From Halorubrum hochsteinianum (GTDB lineage Archaea; Halobacteriota; Halobacteria; Halobacteriales; Haloferacaceae), in contig NZ_CP098415.1 of assembly GCF_023702125.1 (NCBI RefSeq), positions 310,001 through 374,000 of the forward strand: a stretch of 64,000 nucleotides of DNA, in the 5' to 3' direction. The notes beneath the pieces are model-generated. The model searched no databases, had not been told where the DNA came from, and saw only the letters and a program-made list of their open reading frames with translations. The position numbers and the translations under genes are program-made. Positions 25,966-34,421 of the stretch are shown in pieces. Each line of letters starts with the position of its first letter. The stretch's first letter is position 1.

Positions 25966-26379
25966 TTACGACAACACGACCCGGGCGTACGCCGCCGCGG
26001 AGAGCGGCAGGGGGATCGACAGCGCGACGACGGCGGGCGCGTGCCACACCAGCCAGAGGTTGTCGCGGAACACCGGGCTCGGCTCGACCGCCGCCGCCCA
26101 GCTCGCCGCGCTCAGGGTGGTCGCGAACGCGAGGACGACCGCCACGCCGGCGAGCGTTCCGGGGTCGACGTTCCCCTGCTCGACGGAGGCGATGACGACC
26201 GCGCTCAACAGCGCGAACAGCGTGATTCCGCCCCAGCCGACGACGCCGGACGCGTAGTACGTCGCCAGCTGCGAGGCGTACTCCGGTCCCGAGATGACCG
26301 CGTACGGCGCGACGAGCGCGACGACGGTGACGACGGCGGCGGCGATTCCGACCCGGCGCGAGACGGCGCGGAGGTCCAT
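25966..26379 (-). CDS. four-helix haloarchaeal membrane protein
   Basis: 137-residue integral membrane protein with four hydrophobic segments (about 9-30, 41-65, 75-98 and 110-135) and short loops. No cofactor or catalytic residues stand out. ATG 26379 was chosen because the longer frame starting at 26487 runs through non-conserved basic sequence and overlaps the promoter region of the divergent gene at 26494. It lies directly upstream of the 7S RNA gene on the same strand, but stable RNAs usually have their own promoter. Confidence 0.7.
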   Translation of the reverse strand: MDLRAVSRRVGIAAAVVTVVALVAPYAVISGPEYASQLATYYASGVVGWGGITLFALLSAVVIASVEQGNVDPGTLAGVAVVLAFATTLSAASWAAAVEPSPVFRDNLWLVWHAPAVVALSIPLPLSAAAYARVVLS

Positions 26380-26493
26380 ACTCGCACTCGGAGTCGAGCC
26401 GCGGTAAAAGGACCGGATCGGACGCACCGACAGCGCCGCGACGACCCGGACCGTTCCCGTAGCGTTTTGCCCCGGCGGCCCCCACACCGGAAC

Positions 26494-26952
26494 ATGTCAC
26501 TCGACGTCGACCCGCCGGACCCCCCCGAACTCGCCGCCGTCGACCCGAACGAGTACGAGGACGCCGAGGTCTCGGGCGGCGAGTACCGCCGCGACGAGCT
26601 GGAGGCGTTCCTCCGCGAGGGCGCGTGGGAGGAGGCGTTCGACGAGTGGGCCGCCGGCAGCGACGTGGACGAGGCGGACTGGCGGATCGCCGTCGACCTC
26701 GGGTTAGTCTCCCGGTTCGACTTCTTCTGGGACGACTTCGCCGACCGCGTCGGCTACCACGCGCCCGGACTGCCGGAGGACTGGAAGGAGCGCGACCTCC
26801 ACCCCGAGCTGGACTCGTGGGGGACCGTCTCCGCCATCAACGCCGGGCTCACGGAGCTCGGTCAGATCGTCTGCGAGACGCTCAAAACGGAGTACATCGA
26901 CTGGGAGGCCGACTTCGACGCGCCGGACGACCTCCCGGACTTCGAGGCGTAG
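26494..26952 (+). CDS. conserved acidic haloarchaeal protein of unknown function
   Basis: 152-residue soluble, strongly acidic protein. It opens with a proline-rich MSLDVDPPDPPEL segment followed by mostly helical sequence containing many W, D and E (EAFDEWAAGSDVDEADW, DFFWDDFADRVGY). No known motif is recognised. The composition and ATG 26494 right after a clean divergent promoter gap support a real gene. It is convergent with the aldo/keto reductase, 39 bases apart. Confidence 0.7.
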   Translation: MSLDVDPPDPPELAAVDPNEYEDAEVSGGEYRRDELEAFLREGAWEEAFDEWAAGSDVDEADWRIAVDLGLVSRFDFFWDDFADRVGYHAPGLPEDWKERDLHPELDSWGTVSAINAGLTELGQIVCETLKTEYIDWEADFDAPDDLPDFEA

Positions 26953-26991
26953 CGGGCGGCGAGGACGCCCCCGCTCGCACTCGCAGTCCCC

Positions 26992-28017
26992 TCAGTGCCC
27001 CCAGAGGTTCCCGTCCGGGTCGTAGCGCGCGTCCATGATCCGGTCCCACTGCTCGCCGGAGAGGTCGAGGTCGACCGCGGCGACGTTCTCGTCGAGCTGG
27101 TCAACCGTCCGCGCGCCGACGATCGGGACGCAGGTGAACTCGTCCCACTCGGTGAGCCACGCGAGCGCGACCTGCGCGGGCGTGGCGTCGAGCTCGTCGG
27201 CGACCTCGCGGACCGCGTCGAGCACCTTCCAGCCGCGCTCCGAGAGGTAGAAGCGCTCGAACCGGTCGTCGAAGCTCGCGCGGGACCCGTCGGGCGCGAT
27301 CACCTGCTCGGGGTCGTCCGGGTCGGCGCGCTCGTACTTCCCGGTGAGGAACCCGCCGGCGAGCGGGGAGTACGGGCAGACGGCCAGGTCCTGGTCGATA
27401 CAGACGTCGAGGTACTCGCGCACGTCCTCGTAGTAGCCCGCGTGGTGGAGCGGCTGGACCACGTCGAAGGCGGCGTAGTCGTTGACGTCGGCGGTCCACT
27501 GCGCCTTCGTCAGCCGCCAGGCCGCCATCGTCGACGCGCCGAGGTGGTGGACCTTCCCCTCAGAGACGAGCTCGTCGAGGACGCGCATCGTCTCCTCGAT
27601 CGGGGTCTCGTCGTCCCAGCGGTGGATGTAGTAGACGTCGAGGTAGTCCGTGTCGAGGCGATCGAGCGTCCCCTCGACCTGCGCGCGGATGTGCTTCCGC
27701 CCCAGCCCGGAGTCGTTCGGGCCGGGTTCGCCGCGGCCGTCGAACGGGAAGTACACCTTCGAGGCGATCACGTAGTCCTCGCGGTCGCGCTCGGCGAGCC
27801 ACTCGCCGATGTACTCCTCGCTCGTCCCGTGGGGCGTCCCGTAGACGTTGGCCGTGTCGATGAAGTTGATCCCGCGCTCCGCGGCCGCGTCGAGCAGTTC
27901 GTGGGCCTCCTCGCGGCCCGTCTCGACGACGCCGTTCGTCTCGCGTCCGAACCGCCACGTCCCCAGACACAGCTCCGAGACGCTGAGCCCGGTGTTCCCG
28001 AGTCGCCGGTAGTCCAT
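26992..28017 (-). CDS. aldo/keto reductase
   Basis: 341-residue NADP-dependent TIM-barrel oxidoreductase. The catalytic tetrad is visible: D in FIDTANVYG with its tyrosine, K in VIASKVYFP, and H in DVYYIHRWDDETP. The start MDYRRLGNTGLSVSELCLGTW and the C-terminal cofactor segment VPIVGARTVDQLDENV are standard. The substrate, a carbonyl compound, is unknown. ATG 28017 agrees with the family start. It is 88 bases from the flavin reductase ending at 28106 and may be cotranscribed with it. Confidence 0.92.
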   Translation of the reverse strand: MDYRRLGNTGLSVSELCLGTWRFGRETNGVVETGREEAHELLDAAAERGINFIDTANVYGTPHGTSEEYIGEWLAERDREDYVIASKVYFPFDGRGEPGPNDSGLGRKHIRAQVEGTLDRLDTDYLDVYYIHRWDDETPIEETMRVLDELVSEGKVHHLGASTMAAWRLTKAQWTADVNDYAAFDVVQPLHHAGYYEDVREYLDVCIDQDLAVCPYSPLAGGFLTGKYERADPDDPEQVIAPDGSRASFDDRFERFYLSERGWKVLDAVREVADELDATPAQVALAWLTEWDEFTCVPIVGARTVDQLDENVAAVDLDLSGEQWDRIMDARYDPDGNLWGH

Positions 28018-28105
28018 GCCGGCACGTCTCTGGGCGGGCAGGTAAAGCGTGACGGCACCGGCGGGCGGCGCGGCGGGGATCGGAGGGCCCAGCCGGGTCC
28101 GGCGG

Positions 28106-28750
28106 CTACCCGAAGTTCTCGACCTTCGCGGCGTCCGCGTCGCCGCCGGCGGCGTCGATGGCGGCCTCCGCGTCCGCGACGAGGTCGGCGAACCCGTAGA
28201 CGAACGCCGTCTCGCCGTCCACGCCCGTGAGCACGTCGGCGACGGCGTCGGTGAGCGCCTCGTCCGCGCCGAGGAGGTGGACCGCGGCACCCCGCTCGCG
28301 GAGGGCCTCTACCCGGTCGGCGTGGGCGACGTCGTTGTCGCGGTAGACGACCGCGGCCTCGGCCCCCTCGTCGAGCGCGCGCTCGGCGATGGCGACCGCG
28401 GGACCGATCCCGGGACCGCCGGCGATCACGACCGCGCGCGCCTCGCCGTCGTAGTGCTGGTCGCCGTAGGGGCCGGAGAGGGTCATCTCGGTGCCGGCCT
28501 CGGCGTTCGCGAGGAACGCCGAGAAGTCGCCGCCCTCGTCGGGGTCGATCCCGACCGTGACCTCGAACGCGTCGTCCACGTGGGGCGACGAGAGGGTGTA
28601 GAAGCGGGCCACCGACTCGCCGTCTATCTCGGTGCCGAGCTTCACGAACTGTCCGGGCTCGGCCGCGACCCCGTCTGGCGCGCGGAACCGGAGGGCGTAC
28701 GTGTCGGGGCCGACCGACTCGACCGACTCGACCGTCGCTGTCGTGTCCAT
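28106..28750 (-). CDS. ferredoxin-NADP reductase-like FAD/NAD-binding oxidoreductase
   Basis: 214-residue FNR-fold flavoprotein. The FAD domain has RFYTLSSPHVDD (RxYS/T-type flavin motif) and EPGQFVKLG. The nucleotide domain has VIAGGPGIGPAVAIAERAL, where the GGxGIxP motif binds pyrophosphate, and AAVVYRDNDVAHADR. It would shuttle electrons between NAD(P)H and a partner such as ferredoxin. The reversed gene order with korAB across a shared regulatory gap (28751-29079) makes a ferredoxin link attractive, though this is inference. ATG 28750 gives the conserved beginning. Confidence 0.83.
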   Translation of the reverse strand: MDTTATVESVESVGPDTYALRFRAPDGVAAEPGQFVKLGTEIDGESVARFYTLSSPHVDDAFEVTVGIDPDEGGDFSAFLANAEAGTEMTLSGPYGDQHYDGEARAVVIAGGPGIGPAVAIAERALDEGAEAAVVYRDNDVAHADRVEALRERGAAVHLLGADEALTDAVADVLTGVDGETAFVYGFADLVADAEAAIDAAGGDADAAKVENFG

Positions 28751-29079
28751 ACACTGGATCGGCGGGCGAGACACAAACCCCTTCCCGTCGGCGTCGGTCC
28801 TGCCCGTGCCGAAACCGATCCGACCCACCGACCCCCGACCCACCCACCCGCGGCCGATCACCGGGGTGATGTGTTCGACGTTCGTCGAAAACCGGTCCGA
28901 CGCGAAGGGACGATCGTGAGGAAAGTGGTGAATACACGTCCAATTATCTCTGAACTCGAACGGATGACAGGGGCTAAAGACGACAATATTCGCGAACCGG
29001 AAAACGTTCGTTCAGAAATACGTCGGTGTCTCCTTCCAGAAGCCTTTTGATGAGTCCGCCGGAATCTTGCCCATAGTAC
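28751..29079. promoter_or_regulatory. 329-base divergent regulatory gap between flavin reductase and korA
   Basis: No gene is seen here, and the right half is less GC-rich than its surroundings. It contains an inverted repeat TTCGACG-TT-CGTCGAA at 28874-28889 that looks like an operator. CCTTTTGA at 29043-29050, about 33 bases before the korA ATG, is a likely TATA region giving a very short leader. Confidence 0.5.
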
Positions 29080-30837
29080 ATGGCCGCGGATTTCAACTGG
29101 GCTGTCGGCGGAGAGGCCGGCGACGGCATCGACTCGACGGGGAAGATCTTCGCGCAGGCGCTTTCCCGCGCGGGTCGGCACGTGTTCACGTCGAAGGACT
29201 TCGCATCGCGGATCCGAGGCGGCTACACCGCCTACAAGGTGCGGACGTCCGTCGACAAGGTACAGAGCGTCGTTGACCGGCTCGACGTGCTCATCGCCCT
29301 GACCCCCCGGACGATCGAGGAGAATCTCGACGAGCTCCACGAGGGGTCGGTGATCATCTACGACGGCGAGCGGACGACGATGCAAGACGTCGAGATCCCA
29401 GAGGAGATGATCGGGCTGGACGTGCCGCTCAAGAGCCTCGCCGAGGAGGCGGGCGGGGCGATCATGCGGAACGTCGTCGCGCTCGGGGCCGCCTGCGAGG
29501 TGGCCGAGTTCCCCATCGAGAACCTCGACTCGGCGCTCGAAAAGCGGTTCAAGGACAAAGGTCAGAAGCTGGTCGACAACAACAAGGAGGCCGCGCGCGC
29601 CGGCCAGTCGTACGTCGCCGAGGAGTACGACCACGAGTTCGACTACGATCTGGAGACCACCGACGAGGACTACGTCCTCCTCAACGGCGACGAGGCGATC
29701 GGGATGGGCGCTATCGCGGCCGGCTGCCGCTTCTACGCCGGCTACCCGATCACGCCCGCGACGGACGTGATGACGTACCTCACGGGCCGCATCGAGCGGT
29801 ACGGCGGCCACGTCGTCCAGGCGGAAGACGAGCTGTCGGCGATCAACATGGCGCTGGGCGCGGCCCGCGGCGGCGCTCGCGCGATGACCGCCACCTCCGG
29901 GCCGGGGATCGACCTGATGACCGAGACGTTCGGGCTCATCGCCACCTCGGAGACGCCGCTCGTCATCTGTAACGTGATGCGCTCGGGCCCCTCGACGGGG
30001 ATGCCGACGAAACAGGAGCAGGGCGACCTCAACGGGATGTTGTACGGCGGCCACGGCGAGGTCCCCCGGTTCGTGCTCGCGCCGACGACCATCGACGAGT
30101 GCTTCTGGAAGACGGTCGAGGCGTTCAACCTCGCCGAGAAGTACCAGCTCCCGGTCTACCTCACCGCCGACCTCTCGATGGCGGTCACCGAGCAGACGTT
30201 CTCGCCGGAGACCTTCGACATGGACGAGGTGGAGATCGAGCGCGGCAAGGTCGTCGACGAGACGACCATCGACGACCACATGAGCGACTCCGGCGGCTTC
30301 CAGCCCCACGAGATCACCGACGACGGGATCTCGCCGCGGGCGTTCCCCGGCACGGCCGACGGCGCGCACATGTCCACCGGCCTCGAACACGACGAGCAGG
30401 GCCGCCGGACCGAGGACACCGAGATGCGCGTCGAGCAGGTCGACAAGCGCAACCGCAAGGTGGAGACGGCCCGCGAGCGCGAGGACTGGAGCCCGCGCGA
30501 GTTCGGCGACGCGGACGCGGACACCCTCGTGATCACCTGGGGGTCGAACGAGGGCGCGCTCGCGGAGGCGGTGGAGTTCCTCGACGAGGAGGGCATCGAC
30601 GTGCGGGTCCTCTCGGTCCCGTACGTGTTCCCGCGGCCGGACCTCTCGGATGACGTCGCGGCGGCCGAGACGACGGTCGTCGTCGAGTGTAACGAGCGGG
30701 GGCAGTTCGCCGACCTCGTCGAGCACGACGTGCTCGAACGGGTCGACCGGATAAACAAGTACAACGGCGTGCGGTTCAAGGCCGACGAACTCGCAGACGA
30801 CATCAAAGCGACCCTCGCGGAGGGGGTGGAGGCGTAA
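29080..30837 (+). CDS. korA: 2-oxoacid:ferredoxin oxidoreductase alpha subunit (2-oxoglutarate type likely)
   Basis: 585-residue fused gamma-alpha subunit. The N-terminal gamma domain holds AVGGEAGDGIDSTGKIFAQA, and the alpha domain holds YAGYPITPATDVMTYL and ATSGPGIDLMTETFGL. The enzyme decarboxylates a 2-oxoacid with CoA and two ferredoxins, serving the TCA cycle in place of a dehydrogenase complex. The beta subunit follows after three bases. The 287-residue beta subunit is nearer to haloarchaeal KorB than to PorB, so 2-oxoglutarate is favoured over pyruvate, but sequence reading alone does not settle it. Confidence 0.82.
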   Translation: MAADFNWAVGGEAGDGIDSTGKIFAQALSRAGRHVFTSKDFASRIRGGYTAYKVRTSVDKVQSVVDRLDVLIALTPRTIEENLDELHEGSVIIYDGERTTMQDVEIPEEMIGLDVPLKSLAEEAGGAIMRNVVALGAACEVAEFPIENLDSALEKRFKDKGQKLVDNNKEAARAGQSYVAEEYDHEFDYDLETTDEDYVLLNGDEAIGMGAIAAGCRFYAGYPITPATDVMTYLTGRIERYGGHVVQAEDELSAINMALGAARGGARAMTATSGPGIDLMTETFGLIATSETPLVICNVMRSGPSTGMPTKQEQGDLNGMLYGGHGEVPRFVLAPTTIDECFWKTVEAFNLAEKYQLPVYLTADLSMAVTEQTFSPETFDMDEVEIERGKVVDETTIDDHMSDSGGFQPHEITDDGISPRAFPGTADGAHMSTGLEHDEQGRRTEDTEMRVEQVDKRNRKVETAREREDWSPREFGDADADTLVITWGSNEGALAEAVEFLDEEGIDVRVLSVPYVFPRPDLSDDVAAAETTVVVECNERGQFADLVEHDVLERVDRINKYNGVRFKADELADDIKATLAEGVEA

Positions 30838-30840
30838 CCA

Positions 30841-31704
30841 ATGAGCTCAGACATTCGATTCACCGACTTCAAGTCCGACAAGCAGCCGACGTGGTGTCCG
30901 GGGTGCGGCGACTTCGGCACGATGAACGGGATGATGAAGGGCCTCGCGGAGACGGGGAACGACCCCGACAACACCTTCGTCGTCGCCGGCATCGGCTGCT
31001 CCGGGAAAATCGGCACGTACATGCACAGCTACGCGCTCCACGGCGTTCACGGGCGCGCCCTTCCCGTCGGAACCGGCGTCAAGATGGCCCGGCCCGACAT
31101 CGAAGTGATGGTCGCCGGCGGCGACGGCGACGGCTACTCCATCGGCGCGGGCCACTTCGTCCACGCCGTCCGGCGGAACGTCGACATGACGTACGTCGTG
31201 ATGGACAACCGCATCTACGGGCTGACGAAGGGGCAGGCCTCCCCCACCTCGCGCGAGGACTTCGAGACGTCGACGAGCCCCGACGGTCCGAAACAGCCCC
31301 CGGTCAACCCCCACGCGCTGGCGCTCGCCTCGGGCGCGACGTTCATCGCGCAGTCGTTCTCCTCGGACGCGCTCCGCCATCAGGAGATCATTCAGGAGGC
31401 CATCGAGCACGACGGGTTCGGCTTCGTGAACGTCTACTCGCCGTGCGTCACCTTCAACGACGTCGACACCTACGACTACTTCCGCGACTCGCTGGTCGAC
31501 CTGAAGGAGGAGGACCACGACCCGACCGACCGAGAGGACGCGAAAGACGTCATCCTCGACAACGAGAAGGAGCACCAGGGCGTCATCTACCGAGACGAGT
31601 CGTCGGTGCCGTACCACGAGCAGCACGGCGTCGACGAGGACATGTCCGTCCTCCCGGACGGCGCGCCCGAGAGCGCGACCGACCTCGTCCGCGAGTTCTA
31701 CTGA
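30841..31704 (+). CDS. korB: 2-oxoacid:ferredoxin oxidoreductase beta subunit
   Basis: 287-residue thiamine-diphosphate subunit. WCPGCGDFG and GIGCSGKIGTY carry cysteines that ligate the [4Fe-4S] cluster. GGDGDGYSIGAGHFVHAVRRN is the TPP-magnesium motif. It has no separate ferredoxin domain, so ferredoxin docks directly, as in the two-subunit haloarchaeal enzymes. ATG 30841 starts three bases after the korA stop, marking a tight two-gene operon. The substrate is shared with korA, with 2-oxoglutarate the more likely. Confidence 0.85.
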   Translation: MSSDIRFTDFKSDKQPTWCPGCGDFGTMNGMMKGLAETGNDPDNTFVVAGIGCSGKIGTYMHSYALHGVHGRALPVGTGVKMARPDIEVMVAGGDGDGYSIGAGHFVHAVRRNVDMTYVVMDNRIYGLTKGQASPTSREDFETSTSPDGPKQPPVNPHALALASGATFIAQSFSSDALRHQEIIQEAIEHDGFGFVNVYSPCVTFNDVDTYDYFRDSLVDLKEEDHDPTDREDAKDVILDNEKEHQGVIYRDESSVPYHEQHGVDEDMSVLPDGAPESATDLVREFY

Positions 31705-31800
31705 ACCGGTCGTCCGGGGCGGGTAATTCCGTCCTCTCGTGACGGCCAAAACCGGCCGAACGCCGGTGTCCGAACGGATTTTTCGCCGGGTTTCAGCAAG

Positions 31801-31810
31801 CCTAATTAGG
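31801..31810 (+). promoter_or_regulatory. palindromic TATA region of the geranylgeranyl reductase gene
   Basis: CCTAATTAGG, a perfect ten-base palindrome, lies 21-30 bases before the ATG at 31831, which is TATA-box spacing for a leaderless transcript. The palindrome could also be an operator, since a dimeric regulator bound there would block TBP. Confidence 0.55.
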
Positions 31811-31830
31811 TGGGTCCGCATCGTTCGTAT

Positions 31831-33066
31831 ATGGTTGACCGCTACGACGTCGCGATCGCCGGCGCGGGCCCGGCGGGGGCGCAGTGCGCCCGCGATCTGG
31901 CGACGCGCGGCTACGACGTCGTCGTCTTAGAGACGGAGTCGGAAGACGAGTTCCCGCGACAGAGCAACAAGTCGACCGCCGGCACGTTCCCGTCGATGAT
32001 GTCCTCGTTCGGGATCCCGGACGACGTCGTGATGTCGTACACCGACGACGTCGTGTTGGAGTCGCCCAACGAGTACTACGCGAGCTACCAGCCGGGGGCG
32101 GTGCTGGAGTTCGCGGATTTCAAGCGGTTCCTCGTCGAGGACGGCCGCGAGAACGGCGCGGAGTACCGCTTCGACGCGCGCGTCTCGCGCCCGATCCTCG
32201 ACGACGACGGCGTCATCGAGGGGATCCGCTACAACGGCGACGAGGAGCTGTACGCCGACGTCGTGATCGACGCCACCGGCCCGGCCGCGCCGATCGCGAG
32301 CGCGCTCGACGTCGTCGACCTCGAACGGGAGAACCAGGCGATCGGCATCGAGTACGAGATGGAGGGCGTCGAGATGAACCACCCCGAGTACGCTGACCTC
32401 CGGCGCGCGATGATGCTCCGGCTGGACCACGACATCGCGCCCGGCGGCTACTCGTGGATCTTCGCGACCGGCGAGGACACCGCGAAGGTCGGCCTGTGTT
32501 ACATCCAGAACGACCGCCACCGCGAGTTCGCCGAGGCGGGCAAGACGGTCGACGGCTACCTCGACGACTGGGTGAGCCGCGACCCCCGCTTCGCCGACGC
32601 CGAACAGATCGGCGAGAAGGTCCACCGCGGCTCCGCGCACATCCAGATGCCGGACCAGATGCACACGGATCGCTTCCTCGCGATCGGCGACACGGTCCCC
32701 ACCATCGACCCGCTGTGGGGCGAGGGGATCCACAAGGGGATGAAGTCGGCCCGCGCCGCGGCCGCGACCGTCGACCGGTGTCTCACCGACTCGGAGCGCC
32801 GCCTCGACGCCGATAGCCTCGCGGTCTACGAGCGGCTCTGGCACCGCGACGTGGCCCCGCGGATGAAGGCGCGGCTGATGCTCACGCGCCTGCTGTACCT
32901 CGCGCCCAACGAGCGGTACGACCGGTTCATGCGCGACCTCCGGCGGACCGACGAGAACACGCTGGAGAAGGCGAATCAGGGAGACAAGGCGGCGATGGCG
33001 AAGCTGCTCCACCTCTCCGACGTCCCGCTGTTGACGAAGTTCGCGCGCGAGCGACTCGACGTCTGA
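31831..33066 (+). CDS. geranylgeranyl reductase family FAD-dependent protein
   Basis: 411-residue flavoprotein. VAIAGAGPAGAQCARDLATRGYDVVVLE is represented by its GxGxxG start near residue 8; FLAIGDTVPTIDPLWGEGIHKGMKSA is the second FAD contact. The family saturates the isoprenoid chains of archaeal ether lipids or related prenyl compounds. Haloarchaea carry several paralogues, and this is not clearly the main digeranylgeranylglycerophospholipid reductase, so another prenyl substrate (quinone side chain, for example) is possible. ATG 31831 fits the leaderless promoter. Confidence 0.78.
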   Translation: MVDRYDVAIAGAGPAGAQCARDLATRGYDVVVLETESEDEFPRQSNKSTAGTFPSMMSSFGIPDDVVMSYTDDVVLESPNEYYASYQPGAVLEFADFKRFLVEDGRENGAEYRFDARVSRPILDDDGVIEGIRYNGDEELYADVVIDATGPAAPIASALDVVDLERENQAIGIEYEMEGVEMNHPEYADLRRAMMLRLDHDIAPGGYSWIFATGEDTAKVGLCYIQNDRHREFAEAGKTVDGYLDDWVSRDPRFADAEQIGEKVHRGSAHIQMPDQMHTDRFLAIGDTVPTIDPLWGEGIHKGMKSARAAAATVDRCLTDSERRLDADSLAVYERLWHRDVAPRMKARLMLTRLLYLAPNERYDRFMRDLRRTDENTLEKANQGDKAAMAKLLHLSDVPLLTKFARERLDV

Positions 33067-33126
33067 GACCGCGGAAACGCCGCGGCGAAGGTAGAACGGA
33101 AGTGCGAACGCGAGCGTCCGTCGCGT

Positions 33127-34275
33127 CTATCGCTCGTCGATCGGGACGAACTCGGCGTCCTCGGGGCCGGTGTACCGGGCGCGGGGGCGGATGAGGCGAT
33201 TGTCCTCCTGGTACTCGGCGACGTGGGCGATCCAGCCGCCGACGCGGCTCATCGCGAAGATGGGCGTGTACATGTCGACGGGGATCCCGAGGGTGTCGTA
33301 GACGGAGCCGGAGTAGAAGTCGACGTTCGGGGCGATTCCCTTCTCGACGAGGCCCTGATCGGTGAGGTACTCCTCGATCGCGGTGGTGTAATCGAGCCAC
33401 TTGGTGTCACCCGACGACTCGGCGAGGTCGCGGAGCTTCTCTTCGAGGATCACCGCGCGGGGGTCTTTCACCTTGTAGACGCGGTGGCCGAAGCCGGGAA
33501 TGCGTCCGCCGCCGTCGCGGGTGTCTTTCACCCACTGGACGGGGTCCTTCGAGGAGGCGTCGATCTCGTGGAGCACCTCCATCACGTCCTGGTTGGCCCC
33601 GCCGTGGAGGGGGCCGGAGAGCGCGCCGATGCCGCCGGTGACGCCGGAGTAGACGTCCGCCATCGTCGAGCCGATCACCATCGCGGTGAACGTGGAGGCG
33701 TTGAGCCCGTGGTCGGCGTGGAGGGTGAGCGCCATGTCGAACGTCTCCTCGCTCACGGCGTCCGGCTCGGTCCCGGTGAGCATGTAGAGGAAGTTCCCGG
33801 CGTGCGAGAGCTCCGGGTCGGGCGCGACCGGCTCCTCACCCTGACGGACGCGCTCGAACGCGGCGAGGACCGTCGGGATCTTCGCCGTGATCCGCCGGCC
33901 CTGCCGGAGGGTGGCCTCGCCGTCGTCGGCGCTCTCGTCGCCCTCAGGGTCGTAGGCTGACAGCATCGACGTCGCGGTCCGGAGCGCGGCCATCGGACGC
34001 TCCCCGGCGTCGGCGAGGGCCCGGACCGTCTCGATGACGTCGTCGTCCACGTCGCGCTCCGCCGCCAGATCGGCGGCGAACGCGTCGAGTTCCGCGGCGG
34101 TAGGGAGAGAACCGTGCCACAGCAGATACAGCACCTCCTCGTAGCTCGCGCCGCGAGCGAGGTCCTCGATGTCATATCCGCGGTACACGAGCTTCCCGAC
34201 CTCGCCGTCGACGTAGCTCAGATCCGACTCCGCGACGAGGACGCCCTCGAGCCCGCGTTTTAACTCATCGGCCAT
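33127..34275 (-). CDS. citZ: citrate synthase
   Basis: 382-residue enzyme condensing acetyl-CoA with oxaloacetate at the entry of the TCA cycle. LSGPLHGGANQDVMEVL (first catalytic histidine region), IPGFGHRVYKVKDPRA (second histidine and arginine) and NVDFYSGSVYDTLGIP (catalytic aspartate) are intact. Length and the MADELKRGLEGVLVAESDLSYVDG opening match archaeal/Gram-positive type I citrate synthase. GCTTTTTTGCC about 26 bases upstream (near 34301) is a likely TATA box. It lies near korAB, so two TCA steps sit within 5 kb. 2-Methylcitrate synthase is a less likely alternative. Confidence 0.94.
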   Translation of the reverse strand: MADELKRGLEGVLVAESDLSYVDGEVGKLVYRGYDIEDLARGASYEEVLYLLWHGSLPTAAELDAFAADLAAERDVDDDVIETVRALADAGERPMAALRTATSMLSAYDPEGDESADDGEATLRQGRRITAKIPTVLAAFERVRQGEEPVAPDPELSHAGNFLYMLTGTEPDAVSEETFDMALTLHADHGLNASTFTAMVIGSTMADVYSGVTGGIGALSGPLHGGANQDVMEVLHEIDASSKDPVQWVKDTRDGGGRIPGFGHRVYKVKDPRAVILEEKLRDLAESSGDTKWLDYTTAIEEYLTDQGLVEKGIAPNVDFYSGSVYDTLGIPVDMYTPIFAMSRVGGWIAHVAEYQEDNRLIRPRARYTGPEDAEFVPIDER

Positions 34276-34421
34276 ACCACGTCGTTCCGACCACCGGCAA
34301 AAAAGCGTTATCTTTCAGGAGGGATACGTTTCGTCGATCGTGGTACGTCGCAGCGTCGAACGACGACGTGACAGGCTTCGGAAACGTCCGAGGCGGACTG
34401 CGGTCCCTCGGTTCCGCCCGC

